The notes under the pieces: generated by a model
Told to the model about the DNA's origin: nothing
Database searches by the model: none
What the model saw: only the letters and a program-made list of their open reading frames with translations
Part shown: one piece after another, positions 25,101-36,463 of the stretch
Layout of the letters: the number at the start of each line of letters is the position of its first letter
Numbering within the stretch: position 1 is the stretch's first letter
Made by a program: the position numbers and the translations under genes
Origin: Leptidea sinapis
Lineage: Eukaryota > Arthropoda > Insecta > Lepidoptera > Pieridae
Direction: 5' to 3'
Assembly (NCBI RefSeq): GCF_905404315.1
Contig: NC_066265.1
Coordinates: 28,172,501-28,236,500 of the forward strand
DNA: 64,000 nt

Positions 25101-25566
25101 CCGCGGCAGAGAAGGCACCTCCTGCACCGATCTGCGTCCATACACGGCCCTTTTGCGACGAGTAGTTGAAGTAAACCATGAGGTAAACGATGTTCAGCGC
25201 CAAACCGAAGAAGTTCACCTGAATCATGGTGTCGTCGCGCAGCACGAAACCGAACTTGAGATTCAGCAAGCTCCTGCGGAATACGAGGCGACAGCGCCGC
25301 GCTATTACTTCAACACACCCTAGCAACTTTAACGCTCAAAATGATTATATCGTCAGCACACATTTTCAAATCAAACGGTCACTTCGATCTACTTACATTA
25401 TGAGACCGCCGACGAAGGGCATGATGCCAATACCCTTGGTGCTGTTCTGTTTGTAGATGTCCCAGCACAGAAAGGTCCCGGAGAACATCTGGCCAACGGT
25501 GACGACAGCCGCCGTCGTTCCCACGGCACTCTTGTAGGGCTGCAGTAGATCCGCGAGGGTCTCCAT
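19102..25566 (-). CDS. SWEET1: SWEET-family sugar transporter (saliva/SWEET1 type), complete
   Basis: Bidirectional sugar uniporter of the MtN3/saliva/SWEET family, acting in the plasma or an internal membrane. Minus-strand exons in order: 25566-25397, 25273-24994, 24628-24509, 19224-19102 (TGA). Phases join to 230 residues, the usual length of animal SWEETs. Two MtN3 repeats are visible: repeat 1 around residues 10-95 (MPFVGGLIM, then TMIQVNFFGLALNIVYL) and repeat 2 from about 125 (FYLIASPLFGL, KKQSTEGMPFPMILSG, WLLYGIILRN, QNVVAFVLCAAQLALFVVYP), followed by a Lys/Arg-rich cytosolic tail. STEGMPFP matches the family signature. The start at 25566 (METLAD) suits the family; an in-frame ATG at 25611 would add a hydrophobic leader, but an AG acceptor just before 25566 argues against it. 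The last intron is 5.3 kb. In repeat 1 the usual W-x-x-Y-G is replaced by L-x-F-G. Confidence 0.92.
19303..19620 (+). repeat. dispersed repeat R3, copy 1
   Basis: Begins TGAAGTGAAACTTCTTTAGA and contains CTACATAGACACCAGGAGAA and TCATATGCAGTTTAGAGG, as does 34053-34425. It starts just upstream of the last SWEET exon, inside that gene's intron. Confidence 0.82.
20047..20205 (-). repeat. tRNA-derived SINE-like repeat S4, 5'-truncated
   Basis: The reverse complement matches 37450-37625 (TTGTTTCCGAGTCATGGATG, GGGGCAAGATAA). The B-box head is missing. It lies in the last SWEET intron. Confidence 0.68.
20690..20945 (+). repeat. probable retroelement tail
   Basis: The segment ends GTGCGCTCGTTCGTCTTCCT-TTCCATA plus poly-A, which resembles the end of the family A LINE at 53341-53375. 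The preceding part is not recognised. It lies in the last SWEET intron. Confidence 0.45.
20946..23150. other. SWEET intron, nothing recognised
   Basis: Part of the 5.3-kb last SWEET intron. It has moderate GC and no open frame with a known domain. No second copy of this sequence was seen in the window. Confidence 0.5.
23151..23446 (-). repeat. SINE-like repeat S1, copy 4
   Basis: Nearly complete, from the T-run to CCACTGGT, with small internal deletions. It lies in the last SWEET intron, in sense to that gene. Confidence 0.88.
23447..24508. other. SWEET intron, nothing recognised
   Basis: No repeat or exon could be identified. The segment 24300-24500, before exon 24509-24628, is GC-richer than its surroundings. 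Confidence 0.5.
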
Positions 25567-25619
25567 GTTGCTAGCGAGGCAAATTAGTATGAGGATAAAT
25601 CTGGCAGCCAACTTTTTAA

Positions 25620-26343
25620 ATCAATATAAAGGTTGGGTGACGGCTATAGATAATAGAGCAGACGCATAAGGGAATATCCATATGAGTGTATAATGAATCT
25701 ATTTTGCTACATTACTGATTACTCAAAACATTCCACAGACTGACTTACTTAATCCCTTCGATCAGGTCAACCAATTACCCCATTACATCCTCTCACTACA
25801 TTACTAACACACTAGTGAACCTAAAGAACGGACTTTGAATACCAGCTCATACCCTGACACTTAATACTCGTAAGCCCTGGACACTTAACCTCTAGTTTGC
25901 TGCCGTTGCCATATGGCAAAGGCATGAGACCACCGATTAGTACCTACTTTGTTATTTGTTTAGCACACAAGACATTAATAAGCACTGGAAAGTTAATGAC
26001 ATAAACCAAAACTATCAATATGATTGAATAGCGATGATTGTTTTGCCCATTTTTCTTAACTATTTATTCCATAAATGTTTTATTAAATATCTTCTTTCCA
26101 GCCAAGGAACAACAAACAATACCAGTTGCTTTTCAATTCATGGTAACATATAAGTTTGTGCAATGTCAAGTAAGGATGCAGACAAGAGGTTTAGAATTCT
26201 TTGACAGACTTTTTTCAATAAAATTAAAAATATGCAAAACAAAATGGTTGGGGGCAACAAAAACTTACAAATGAGGACAAACTAGTAAAGGTTTTGATAG
26301 CTGCAACATGATTTAAATATACTAATATTGTTTCAAATATATG
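25620..26343. other. upstream region of the SWEET gene
   Basis: Should hold the 5' untranslated region or an upstream non-coding exon. No promoter element could be fixed by eye. Confidence 0.4.
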
Positions 26344-26589
26344 TTTTTTTTTATGAAAATACGGGACGAGACGAGCAGGACATTTAGCTGATGGAAATTG
26401 ATACGCCCTGCCGATTACAATGCAGTGCCGCTCAGGATGTTAAGTCTCATTTGACCATTTCACTAGCTACGGCGCCCTTCAGACCGAAACACAGTGATGT
26501 TTACACATTACTGCTTCACGGCAGAAATAGGCGCCGTCGTAGTACCCATAATCTAGCCGGCATCCTGTGCAAAGGAGCTTCCCACTGGT
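26344..26589 (-). repeat. SINE-like repeat S1, copy 5
   Basis: Both ends are present but the second arm of the internal hairpin is deleted near 26438. It lies between the SWEET and DNAJC16 genes. Confidence 0.86.
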
Positions 26590-27039
26590 AATGTATATGT
26601 ATATGTGTAGATATACTAAATTTTTCAATGCAGCAATGAACGTAAGCGCTTTGCAATTTAATTACAGACAGTTAGAAATTCTGCAGATCGCACCCTTACT
26701 GTAAGTCGTTAAGGATTCCATTGATCATCATATTCGACTACGACAATTACTTGACCATAACTATGTTATGTTAGATGACTTAAATATCCGGATAGCATAA
26801 AAAAGTTCGGCCGAGTATCGTTAATTTGCTCCTAAGAATTGAAGAGTTCCATTATTTTGTCATGGATTCCGTAATCAGAACCTAACCAAACTCTCACCAA
26901 ACTATCTTTGAAGTATATCCTTTCCAATAAAAAAAGAATCATCGAAATCGGTTGGCGCGATATTGAGTTATTCGTAAATTTATCATCCACTTTTCTTAAG
27001 GTATGTATAGCAAATTTAAGACTTTTATGGTTTTCTCAC

Positions 27040-27270
27040 GGATGCCAGTGTCAGATCTGGACCAAAATACTATGGGACCACACGGGAAGCACCAGCTTTC
27101 AAATTATTAAAAAAGAATTATCAAAATTGGTTCACCCAATCAAAAGTTATAACAAACTTAAAAAAACATACCGACGACTTGAGAACCCCCTCCTTTTTTG
27201 AAGTTGGTTAATAACTTAATAAAGATTTAATTTAATACATCTCTTATGCAAACCTAATACCTTTAGTCTG
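27040..27270 (-). repeat. S3 repeat fragment
   Basis: It contains the boundary motif CCTCCTTTTTTGAAGTTGGT and, further right, TTTAATACATCTCTTATGCA. These are S3 parts in a different arrangement from the copy at 14.6 kb. Confidence 0.6.
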
Positions 27271-28959
27271 CCGTCATAAGAAAAAAAGGCGCATCTAAAA
27301 TTTTTTCGGAAATTGAGTTACGTATATTTTCCGAATCAATAAAAAAAGGCGTATCTACTGATATTTTTACTTTTTTTCTATTACAACTATAAGTCCGTTA
27401 AACTCACTGTGAAATAATAGGGCACATCTGTGGTATCATGAGTTATCACTAAAATGAAAAACCGCTTCCGATCTTTTTGAAGTTGAAAAAACGCATTTAC
27501 TTAGAAACGTCTTTGTCTCTTACGAAATATTAAATGAATCCTACAATGAAAAAACGTTTCTGGATTATATTAGGAAATAAAGACACTTCTGCGTAGATAC
27601 GTCTTTTCATATTAGTTTAAAGAAAAATAGTCAGGCACACCGCACAAGTGGCAGATGCGTTTTTTTTTACTTAGTACCGGTTTTTGGGAGAGGGGGTCGG
27701 AGTCGTGAATCTATTCCGCACTCCGCACTTGCGGCTAAACTCTTAACATCGGAGAAGGGACTACTACGTCACGTTTGCGCATGCTAAGATATACCTCACG
27801 TACGGAGCTATTGTATTCAATTTTTGTCTCGACTTTTTTTTAATTATATGCTTTTTTATTATATGAAAATCAATATATTTCTCTGAGTTAATATTATTTA
27901 TACATATTGTATATTTTGTAACAATCTATGTAAGGTCGGAGATAAACAAATATACTCACTATCGTAAAATAATAATAACTCAAAGATGAAAACCATAGCT
28001 CAAACATGCTTTTCTACTATATTATGGCACGAAGTCTTAGCAGGTCGTAAAATAAAAGACATAGAAAGCTATTTAAGGCGAAGAGTAAGCAGAAAACACG
28101 CTAACGTGGTGTTTTTAGACAAGTTTTGTGGTGAAAGTATAGCTTTTCGAGCTATGAACACCACTAAGTCCTGTTAAACATATCCTTAAGTCTTATTTGT
28201 AGGTTGCTAATGCTTGCTGTTGGATATAGTTAACACTGCCGCGCCTTTTTGAACTACCACTTTTCTTTGAAATTAAACAAGTTTTTTGGCATGGCGTGAC
28301 GCAATTTTTTTGGTACTTCTCTCAGAAAAGTTATTCTTATAGCTTGTACTTTTTTGTGTAGGTTCATTTATTCAGATTAGTAGTGAATAACGAGGATTGT
28401 AAGCATATAAACTGTTTACCACCCAAGTATTTTGAAAATAATGACTTTGTTACATAGATGTCGGCCGGCAGCCGAGAACTCATATCGCTCAAGGTCGCTG
28501 GCATTTAGTGTCGCCTGAAAGTATTTTTACATGCCAATATATAATTTAAAACTAAAATTTCGAGCACTCATAGAACAAATATCAATGGAAATGTGATGAT
28601 TTTAAACGATTTTTATCAATATAAGCTCGAGTAGACTCGAGGTTACAGTAATATGTGTGACGTTACATTTCACAAAGGCAACTATATCATTTGTTATAAG
28701 ACTGACTTCACTAGTGAAAAAGAATACTCTTGACTTTTTATGGTAAAAAAATATAAACAGCGGAATACCGCCACCAAAAGTAAATACAAAATGCAGAGGT
28801 ATCACACATGGTAAGGCAGTGATCCTACAACAACGAAAACCTTTGATGCCAGACAATAGAAATCCATTTTAGTTTAATTTACCTACTAATAATGAAGGGT
28901 TGATTTCAACCATCATGAAGAAAACTGATTTAAAACTAAGTAAATGTAAATAATTGTGG
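27271..28959. other. intergenic, nothing recognised
   Basis: AT-rich. A 63-codon frame at 27986-28177 and a minus-strand frame at 28856-28602 have no known domain. Confidence 0.5.
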
Positions 28960-29115
28960 GAACATCGTTACACGGACATCTGGTTGGGGCAGAAAAGTCC
29001 TCAAATGGCGACCACGTACCGGAAGACATAGTGTTGGAAGGCCCCCCAGAAGATTGACCGACGATCTGGTCAAGATCGCCGGAATATGTTGGATGAGACT
29101 TGATTGAAACTTGCT
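28960..29115 (+). mobile_element. LINE ORF2 C-terminal fragment
   Basis: The plus-strand frame reads TSGWGRKVLKWRPRTGRHSV, GRPPRRLTDDLVKIAGICWM, a tail common in Lepidopteran LINEs. It ends in a TGA. A related tail is at 50640-50790. The 29230-29500 segment (EEWNEMEEAFVNV) may be another LINE tail, with weaker support. Confidence 0.7.
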
Positions 29116-29509
29116 AGATAGCTATGAAGAGAAGCATGATGAATTTGAAGATGGTGAATTTAAGAAATCAGACAGAGTATGAAACAACATCATCACAGAA
29201 GTCACACTAAGATAAAAAATGTTACGATTAGAATGGAACAAAAGCATAGTGTCTTAGGTTCCCTTCAAATAGAAAAAGGAAACGAGGCAGACAAATTAGG
29301 AGAATATGAGATAAGAGGAAGAAAGGATAGCAGGAAAACTGGACAAGTGAAGCTCTAAGCCGAGAAGAGTGGAATGAAATGGAAGAGGCCTTTGTCAATG
29401 TTCGGCAAACGGACGAAGCTATCGATGTCAACAACTTACCAGAGTCGTTAACTTAATTTTGTTATTTGTAAATATCCTTTTACATCTAAATAAAGGCTAT
29501 TTTTATTAT

Positions 29510-30329
29510 TTCCTTGTTTTGTCTTACAATTCTGACGTGGCCCACTTAATGAAACTAGCTATTATGTGTCAAAATTGTAGCAAAAATTTCTACTTTGAAT
29601 GTTAGGAGTAACTACATAGTTTTCTGAGCTCAGTTATTTTTCAATAAGGGATTTCTTCAGAACATATTTTGATTTATTGCTTTTAAAAGAAATCTTATAG
29701 ACTTATTAAAATTAATAATTTTGACATAGCGAGATAAGCTTTACGATTATTACGATATTATATTCACGTTAAAGTTTCTAAATTAAATGATTAATTCTTC
29801 TATAAGAAAATAAACTTTTACTAGAGAAGTCTGTAACAAAACGTTACCAGACAGGTCTTTTTTAATTTACTTTTGGTAGGTTTTGGTTTACTAGGCAAGA
29901 TATAATATTATCAATTTTCTCTCATCAGTTAATCAGGCATAATGTGAAGTTAAAAAGCTGGTTTGTCGGTATAAATGACTTTTCGTTTGGGTAATTGTTG
30001 TAATATTACTAGGTGGAAAAGGTGTTTTCGATATTTCTAAGTGAAAAAGGCGTATCTAGCCAGAAGCGTCTTTTCAATTTATTATAATGATTTTTTCAAT
30101 ATATTTTTTACTATGAAGAAAATTAAAACATAATTTATTTAATTAAATACAATGATTTGAACTAATTATCTTTAGTAGCTAGTAAGCCAGACACAGTACC
30201 CACCTTTTCCCATGATAATAATAAATATTTTCTTACTATTGCAAATTATTTACTTTTTGGATTGCAAAACATTTATTTTCTCCAAATTTAGGATTTGGTA
30301 TATATGTCTTTTTTTGTTTATGGCGGCAG
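29510..30329. other. intergenic, nothing recognised
   Basis: AT-rich sequence without a coding signal or clear repeat. Confidence 0.5.
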
Positions 30330-30500
30330 TAGTATTAATTACATACTACCTATTGGTAGTTTAAAGTCAATGTGTGCCCGTTTTGGTTGCTTGGTTCTAG
30401 ACAAAGCTATCCCACTCAAAGTCTTGCATGGCAGGTAGTACATGTAGTTGTAGTAGTAGGTACCTGCTATTACATTTGGCCTGGCAATGAGCTAAGATTA
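30330..30500 (+). repeat. S3 repeat fragment (loop region)
   Basis: CTAGACAAAGCTATCCCACT and ATTACATTTGGCCTGGCA match the loop of the fold-back at about 14875-14945. Confidence 0.6.
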
Positions 30501-31738
30501 TCAATATTTTTTGCTGATTTTCTAAAAAATATGGTTTATAATATCTCAGACAAGTATTTGATTTAAGTATTTTAATTAAGTTATTTAATTGTAAGTTGAA
30601 AAAAGTAATCAATGTCCTAATACCAAGGTAAATTTTTCAACCTTGAATCTATTATTAGACACAACTATGAGAAAACAATCTGAACAATTGTTTAATGAAT
30701 CAATTGAATGGATTGTAGCATTCTGTCACTGACACACACATTGATATTAACTCAATGAGTTAAATAAATGTGTACCGAAGAGTTGTAATAAAATAATCAT
30801 TAATCACATTCATCACTTGTCATTAAAAGTTTTAGTATAACTTAACCAAACAAATAGCATAAAACTATGTCTACAAGCAAAGAATAGTTGATATTATGAA
30901 TAATTAAAAGAAGGAAGGAAACCCACAAAATACAAAAATGTTCAATTGTAATTTATTATTACACCAATATTTAATACAATGTCATATTTGCACAGAAAGT
31001 CATATTTTTTGTTAGATTAACCTTTTCTACTTGGGTAGTCACATCCTTTTAAAAAAAAATAAGACGTTTATATTAGGATATTAAACATATTATTTTTTTA
31101 GAATTAAGCAATTAGGTAAAAATAAGAAAGATCCACTTTTACTATAATAAGCAAGCTTAACCTAAAAATACTCCACAATCCACATACCTAAATGCCACTG
31201 AATTATTTAGGTACTAAATAACCAAGTATCCACTATCCAACTCACCTTCTATCACAGAACACTATAATAATATAATTAGGTATAAATTATAATCTTCTAG
31301 TTCTGACTTCTGACTTCTACCTGAAGTATCAGCTGTAAATCAAAGAGGATGTAAATACTACACTCGTTACAGCCAAAGAGAATTTATATACTACGTTCAG
31401 TTATAGTAAAAGTGTTTTGAGATACTACTCAGCCTAGCGAAACTCTCTAAGTAAAAGCTATTCACTCGATTGTATCAAACGTGATTGATAGTTTGACAGA
31501 TGAGGGCTATAATCTTCTAAAAAACGGAGATAGCCGAAATTCACTACGTTTTATGCAACTGTTCGCTTTCAAACTTAGCCAGATTATACGTCGCGGTTAA
31601 TCACGATACTGTAATTACTACTATTTTAAACTCATGTCAATTGACAGCAGTTCATACTTAACTAAATTTCAATTTTCAGGCAGTCTCGCCTCTTATTTCA
31701 TAGTATTTACATCCTCTTAGTATCAAAGAGAAGTAGTA
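30501..31738. other. intergenic, nothing recognised
   Basis: AT-rich sequence without a coding signal or clear repeat, left of the LINE cluster. Confidence 0.5.
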
Positions 31739-31759
31739 ACTTAAAGGCGGGAATGCCTC

Positions 31760-32070
31760 AGTAAAAATTGAAATTTAGTATAACTGTACTTGGTCCCCGA
31801 CAATTTGAGCTGCTCTGGGTTGCACGTGGTCTGATGAGGTCTGGTGAGCTGATACTGAGATGCGCCAGACCAGAGATGACAGCAATACTCCATATGTGGC
31901 TGGACCTGCGCTATGTGTAGCGCTAGAATGTGGGCCGGCTTGAAGTATTGCGGTGCTCTATTTATGACACGCAGCGTCTTCGATGCCAATGTGGCTTTGC
32001 CCTCCAGATATCCACGGAATTGACAATCGCTCTAGATTTCGAGACCCAGTATTTCGATGCTAGGCCAGGC
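31760..32070 (-). mobile_element. LINE family A fragment
   Basis: Minus-strand reading gives RVINRAPQYFKPAHILALH and QVQPHMEYCCHLWSGASQYQ, the region also present at 52755-52930, here with frameshifts. The 3' part is absent. Confidence 0.8.
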
Positions 32071-32199
32071 TTTAAGGGAAGTGTTGTCGAAGAATGGTGG
32101 TGGCACACCGCGCACACAGTGCGTGCTGTTTGTATTCGCTGAAGCGTTCACGGGCTGCGAGTTCGAGTAATAACTATCGACAACGTTAGACAGGGTGTA

Positions 32200-32760
32200 G
32201 GACAAAAGAAACTTAGGCATAATATTTGATGAGTATCTTCGGTTCGAGAAGCACATTAATACAACCATTGCAAACTGTTTCTACCGCTTCAAACTTCTAT
32301 ACTGTATAAGAAACTACATCAAACCTCAATTATATTTAAGACTTTGTGAAACACTAGTGCTTAGTATATTTAATGACGCTGATGTTATGTATGGGCCTCG
32401 ACTTCTCAGTAGAACTAAAAAATAAATACAACGTGTGCAAAATGCGTGTGCACGATTTTGTTGCGATATTCCTGCTAGATCACATATTACTCCATATCTC
32501 ATTAAAGCGAATGTCTTAAATATGGAGTATCGGAGACGGTTACACCTAGCTACTCTCTTTGGAGTTGTGACGACCAAGACTCCAATATATCTTTTTAATA
32601 TGCTAACTTGGATAGACAATTCTGTTTATAATACCAGGGCTACACAGGTCATGTTAAGCTTTCCAAAGCACTACACAGCGGTTTTTAGAAGTAGTTGTAA
32701 ATATAATCATTGCGACTAAGTGTTAGAACAATATACCACCACCTATAAGAAACTCGAAAA
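32200..32760 (+). mobile_element. LINE ORF2 C-terminal fragment, second family
   Basis: The region reads LGIIFDEYLRFEKHI, IKPQLYLRLCETLVLSIFND and, after a stop, QNACARFCCDIPARSHITPY and LNMEYRRRLHLATLFGVV. This is the usual C-terminal part of Jockey-like reverse transcriptases. It is interrupted by stops and lies between the family A piece and the truncated LINE at 32919. Confidence 0.7.
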
Positions 32761-32918
32761 CAGTATTTGTATTTAAATAACGCTACAAAAAACTTGTACT
32801 ATATACCGAGTACAAAAACCAACCTTAGGCGCATATTCACTGTACAATCCTTTAATATGTTAAAAATATATAAATTCTGTTCTATCAGATTCATTAAATG
32901 TATAGTATTGAAGTGAAA

Positions 32919-34052
32919 AAAGGCCTATGATAGAGTGGTGAGGAATGAATTGTGGTCAGCATTGTCCGCGAGCGGTGTGAGCAGTGTCCTAATACGAGCA
33001 TTGCAATCTCTTTATAGAGATTCTAGTGCTTGTGTAAGGATAAACGGGGCATACACTGAATGGTTTAATATCGAAAAAGGTGTTAGACAAGGATGTGTAG
33101 CATCAGCGTGGCTGTTTAATCTGTTCATGAACAATTGCTTGACAGGTTTAAAAGAGAATGACAGTGGGTTGAGAATGAATGAGTTACTCGTCAAATGTTT
33201 TCTCTATGCTGATGACCAAGTATTACTTGCATCTTCAGCCGAGGAGTTGCAAGAGATGGTAACTGCTATGAATGGAGCTTTTGGTAGAAAGGGAATGAAG
33301 ATGAATGTAAAGAAGACGAAAGTGATGGTGTTTGAAAGAGATGAGGTAGTGACAAACTGCAATATCGTGATTGGAGATGAAAAAATTGAAGAGGTGAATG
33401 AGTTTGTGTATCTGGGTTCTAAATTTACAAGAGATGGAAAGTATGAAAGTGATATTGAAAGAAGAGGGAATGCAGGAAACATGGTGAATGGAGCTTTGCA
33501 CTCCTTTATGAACAGTCAGAAGGTGTCTAATAAGGCTCGCTTGGCTGTGCATGAGGGGGTGTTGGTTCCAACACTCATGTACGGAAGTGAAAGTTGGGTA
33601 TGGCAGAAGAAACATGAAAGCAGAATAAATGCAGTTGAGATGAGAGCGTTGAGAAGTATGATAGGAGTTAAACTGAGTGACAGGATAAGAAATAGTGAGA
33701 TAAGGAAACGTTGTGTTCTGAAAAAAGATGTTGTGACAAAAATTGAGAACGGTATGCTGAGATGATTTGGACATATCGAGAGAATGAATGAAGAACGATT
33801 GACGAAGAAAGTGTATAAGGCCAGTGTGAATGAAAGTGTTGGAAAGGGTAGACCTAGGCGGACGTTTCAAGATCAAATCAAGGACATCTTGATAAAAGGC
33901 CAGGTGAAGAGTACCCTAAACCGGAGAGCATGTATGAAAGGAATAATGAAAGCGGACGAAGCGAAAGAAGTATGTAAGGATCGTAGCAAGTGGAAAGAAG
34001 TGGTCTCTGCCTACCCCTACGGGACAGAGGCGTGATTTTATGTATGTATGTA
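32919..34052 (+). mobile_element. 5'-truncated non-LTR retrotransposon (LINE) with 10-bp target duplication
   Basis: The fragment starts inside the reverse transcriptase domain and ends with a short ATGT repeat. It is flanked by the direct repeat TGAAGTGAAA (32909-32918 and 34053-34062), which fits target-primed reverse transcription. Truncation at the 5' end is normal for LINEs. The sequence right of the insertion is a dispersed repeat also present at 19303-19620. Confidence 0.85.
32920..34035 (+). pseudogene. LINE reverse transcriptase, truncated, one internal stop
   Basis: One open frame begins KKAYDRVVRNELW and shows the RT core: GVRQGCVASAWLFNLFMN, then the catalytic box FLYADDQVLLA. 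After that come the thumb (VKKTKVMVF, FVYLGSKFTRDG) and the conserved C-terminal region (PTLMYGSESWVWQKKHESRI; GRPRRTF). A TGA at 33763-33765 stands where related elements have Trp (MLR-stop-FGHIERM). The frame then stays open to the natural end at 34035. Apart from this stop and the missing 5' part it is nearly intact, so the insertion is fairly young. Confidence 0.9.
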
Positions 34053-34425
34053 TGAAGTGAAACTTCTTTAGAATCGTTGTGATTTGAAAGTCGATGAAAC
34101 GAAAAAGCGACAGTAAAAAGAGCAGTCACATCAATTCATAATATTTAACATGGGAGATAATGAGATAGGAAGCATAATACAATGTTTTGTTACCAGGCGA
34201 TCATAGTTAAAGAAGAGATTGTCTTAAGTATGGCGCGAGTATACCTTATTATATTCTGACTCCAAGCGCACGACGTATCACTACATAGACACCAGGAGAA
34301 CATATTATTATATATATTAGTGGTGGTAGGAATGTCTTTCATAGCGGTTGAAATCATGTGTCATCTTAGCAACACGTACCAGGAATTCATATGCAGTTTA
34401 GAGATTCATGCACCATGCAGGTTTC
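34053..34425 (+). repeat. dispersed repeat R3, copy 2
   Basis: Homologous to 19303-19620 with small insertions. Its first ten bases are also the right-hand target duplication of the LINE at 32919-34052, so the LINE seems to have landed at its edge. Confidence 0.82.
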
Positions 34426-34862
34426 ACTTCTGACATCTGTACTTTGTACGCACGCAATGTTTTTTTCAATTAAAATGCCTTCATGTGTTGTTAAGTGAAA
34501 TAGGAATCATACGGATCATTAACACTAAGATAGTGGATTCAGTTTTCGCATATAATACACTAATTACTGAAAAATACAATAAAACTTATTTCATAAATAA
34601 GGATGGCATTATGCTTAATGTGGTAGTACGTTTACCTACTATTTTATTATAAATCAAACATATTTTATTTAGTTACAAACACACTTTCTCATTTTTTCTT
34701 CTTGTGTCTTCTGCTGTGTTTTTTCTACGCTTAGTACCTATACCTAGTCTTGCCATAAATACAGAAAAAAAGAAAAAAAATCTATTGTAAATAACATTTA
34801 TTACTTTTACAGTGTGTTAGTTAGTTAATACTTTAATATAAAACAATTTAAAATATAAAAAG

Positions 34863-35690
34863 CTTATTCGAAATGGTCTACATTGGCTGCTATAGAATCC
34901 TTTAAACGTTAAGGTTATCAATAGAAGCAAACAGTACTCTTTCCATGGGAAAATTGATCCTCTCCAAATTATCATGGCGTTTAGAGCAACCCTCAGTCTC
35001 TAAAACTGACCATCAATCATAATCCATGGGATTAATCTAGTCTAGTCGCGTCTAGTCCCGTTCTTAAGAACGACGGTCAGTCTTCAGCTCTGATGAGAAA
35101 CAAAAGTGAGAAACGTTCGTTTCCAACCAAGACTGCATATACCGAGCTTTATGACCCGGCGCCGCGCTGACTCTGCTTGTGTTGTTAAGAGGCTTCAATA
35201 CCTTCTCAAGAATGGTATCTTGATACACTTGTGCCGACGTTTTGATTCCTTTTTTCACTAAAGTATGGCTCAGTCACTCCTTAATAGCTAATACCCCACC
35301 AAACCATCACTGAAGTCGTATAGTGTCCATGTTGCACTCTGTCGACTAATTAGGAAGCTTCCTTAGAGCTTTGAGCATAAAATACGGTCATTTTGTTTGT
35401 TAAAATGTTGCTCAGTTGTAAACATTTTCTCATCCGTAAACAAAAATAAATCTGTGACCTCCTCCGTCTATTCTTTTTTAAATTATCAGTTAAGAAATGA
35501 CCCGTATGTCTCTTAAGGGCTGTTAGTCCTAAGTCATCTTTTAAAATACGCGACTTAGTTCTAGGTGCTATCCTCCGTCTCCAGAGATAAAATATTTTGC
35601 TTTCGGATAGGATTTCGTCAAATTATATTCCTTACTACTTTGACCACCTTTTTCGTAGTATTTATGGCCAGATTAAGTATTTATGGCAAT
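34863..35690 (-). pseudogene. mariner transposase remnant
   Basis: Minus-strand pieces in three frames line up with a mariner transposase: FLFTDEKMFTTEQHFNKQND (first Asp), QHGHYTTSVMVWWGISY, GIKTSAQVYQDTILEKVLKP, APGHKARYMQSWLE, NPMDYD (the third acid is Asp, as in mariner), and the final DSIAANVDHFE. Stops and frameshifts occur throughout and the segment around the second Asp is damaged. No terminal inverted repeats could be fixed. Confidence 0.85.
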
Positions 35691-36463
35691 AATAGTAAGT
35701 TGTGGATATTAATAAATACGTTACCTAGTTTTTTTCTGTAAATATAAAAATTTCATCTAATTTTAGTACATATTTGTACTCATAATTTAATCTCTGATCC
35801 AAATGACTTGATTTGTTTCCCTAACTTGATAAAAATAAAAACACTTCAATCTTCACACACAAGAAGTAGGTTGGATCCTACTGAAATTATAAGTGAACTT
35901 AACTTTGAAGATGGTGGTGGTAAAACTTCTTGATAGGAATGGAAAAAAAATATGTGACAGGTTAGTTTGTAAGTTGCAAAGAGAATATAATCATTTCATT
36001 CTTCGTTCTGTCTGGTGCCATTTTGTTGTCATAGATGGTCTATGTTTGAAGTTAATGTTTGTTCAATTTTCAGAGTTGAGACCATAGATAATAAACTATA
36101 TACTAGAGAGTTGAGACTGAGACGTATTCAATTGCAGATTGAGAATTCTACATACATACTGTGTCCCTTAATATATCCCTATATATTATTATACTCTTTG
36201 ATATAGTGTTCCGGAACGTAGCTCAGCCGTAGCGCGTAGCATTTTGCATGGGCTCTAGCTAACCTACTGAGAAATTTTCCCGTAGTCGCATTATTCAGAT
36301 TTAGCCATCTCAATCTATTTTGGTACAAAAGAATGATAAGGATTTCTCAAAACTGATGACCCACTATATTTTTTTTTTACAAACCACTGCATTTTGTAAT
36401 GGAGCGGACGAACTATCAATAAATTAGTCATAGTGCAGTTAAATAAGAAATAGAAACAATAAT
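35691..36463. other. upstream region of DNAJC16
   Basis: Expected to hold the promoter and 5' untranslated region. A GC-richer patch at 36205-36260 may mark the promoter, but no TATA box or initiator could be assigned. Confidence 0.35.

Noticed and set aside
27986..28177. 63-residue plus-strand frame
   Set aside because: Too short, no known motif and no supporting splice structure; could not be told from chance.
33235..33876. 213-residue minus-strand open frame
   Set aside because: It lies antisense to the LINE reverse transcriptase, which has the YADD motif in the opposite frame; its composition is just the mirror of that gene.
36205..36260. tRNA-like A box (GTAGCTCAGCCGTAGCGCG) upstream of DNAJC16
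   Set aside because: No matching B box at the right distance and no cloverleaf.
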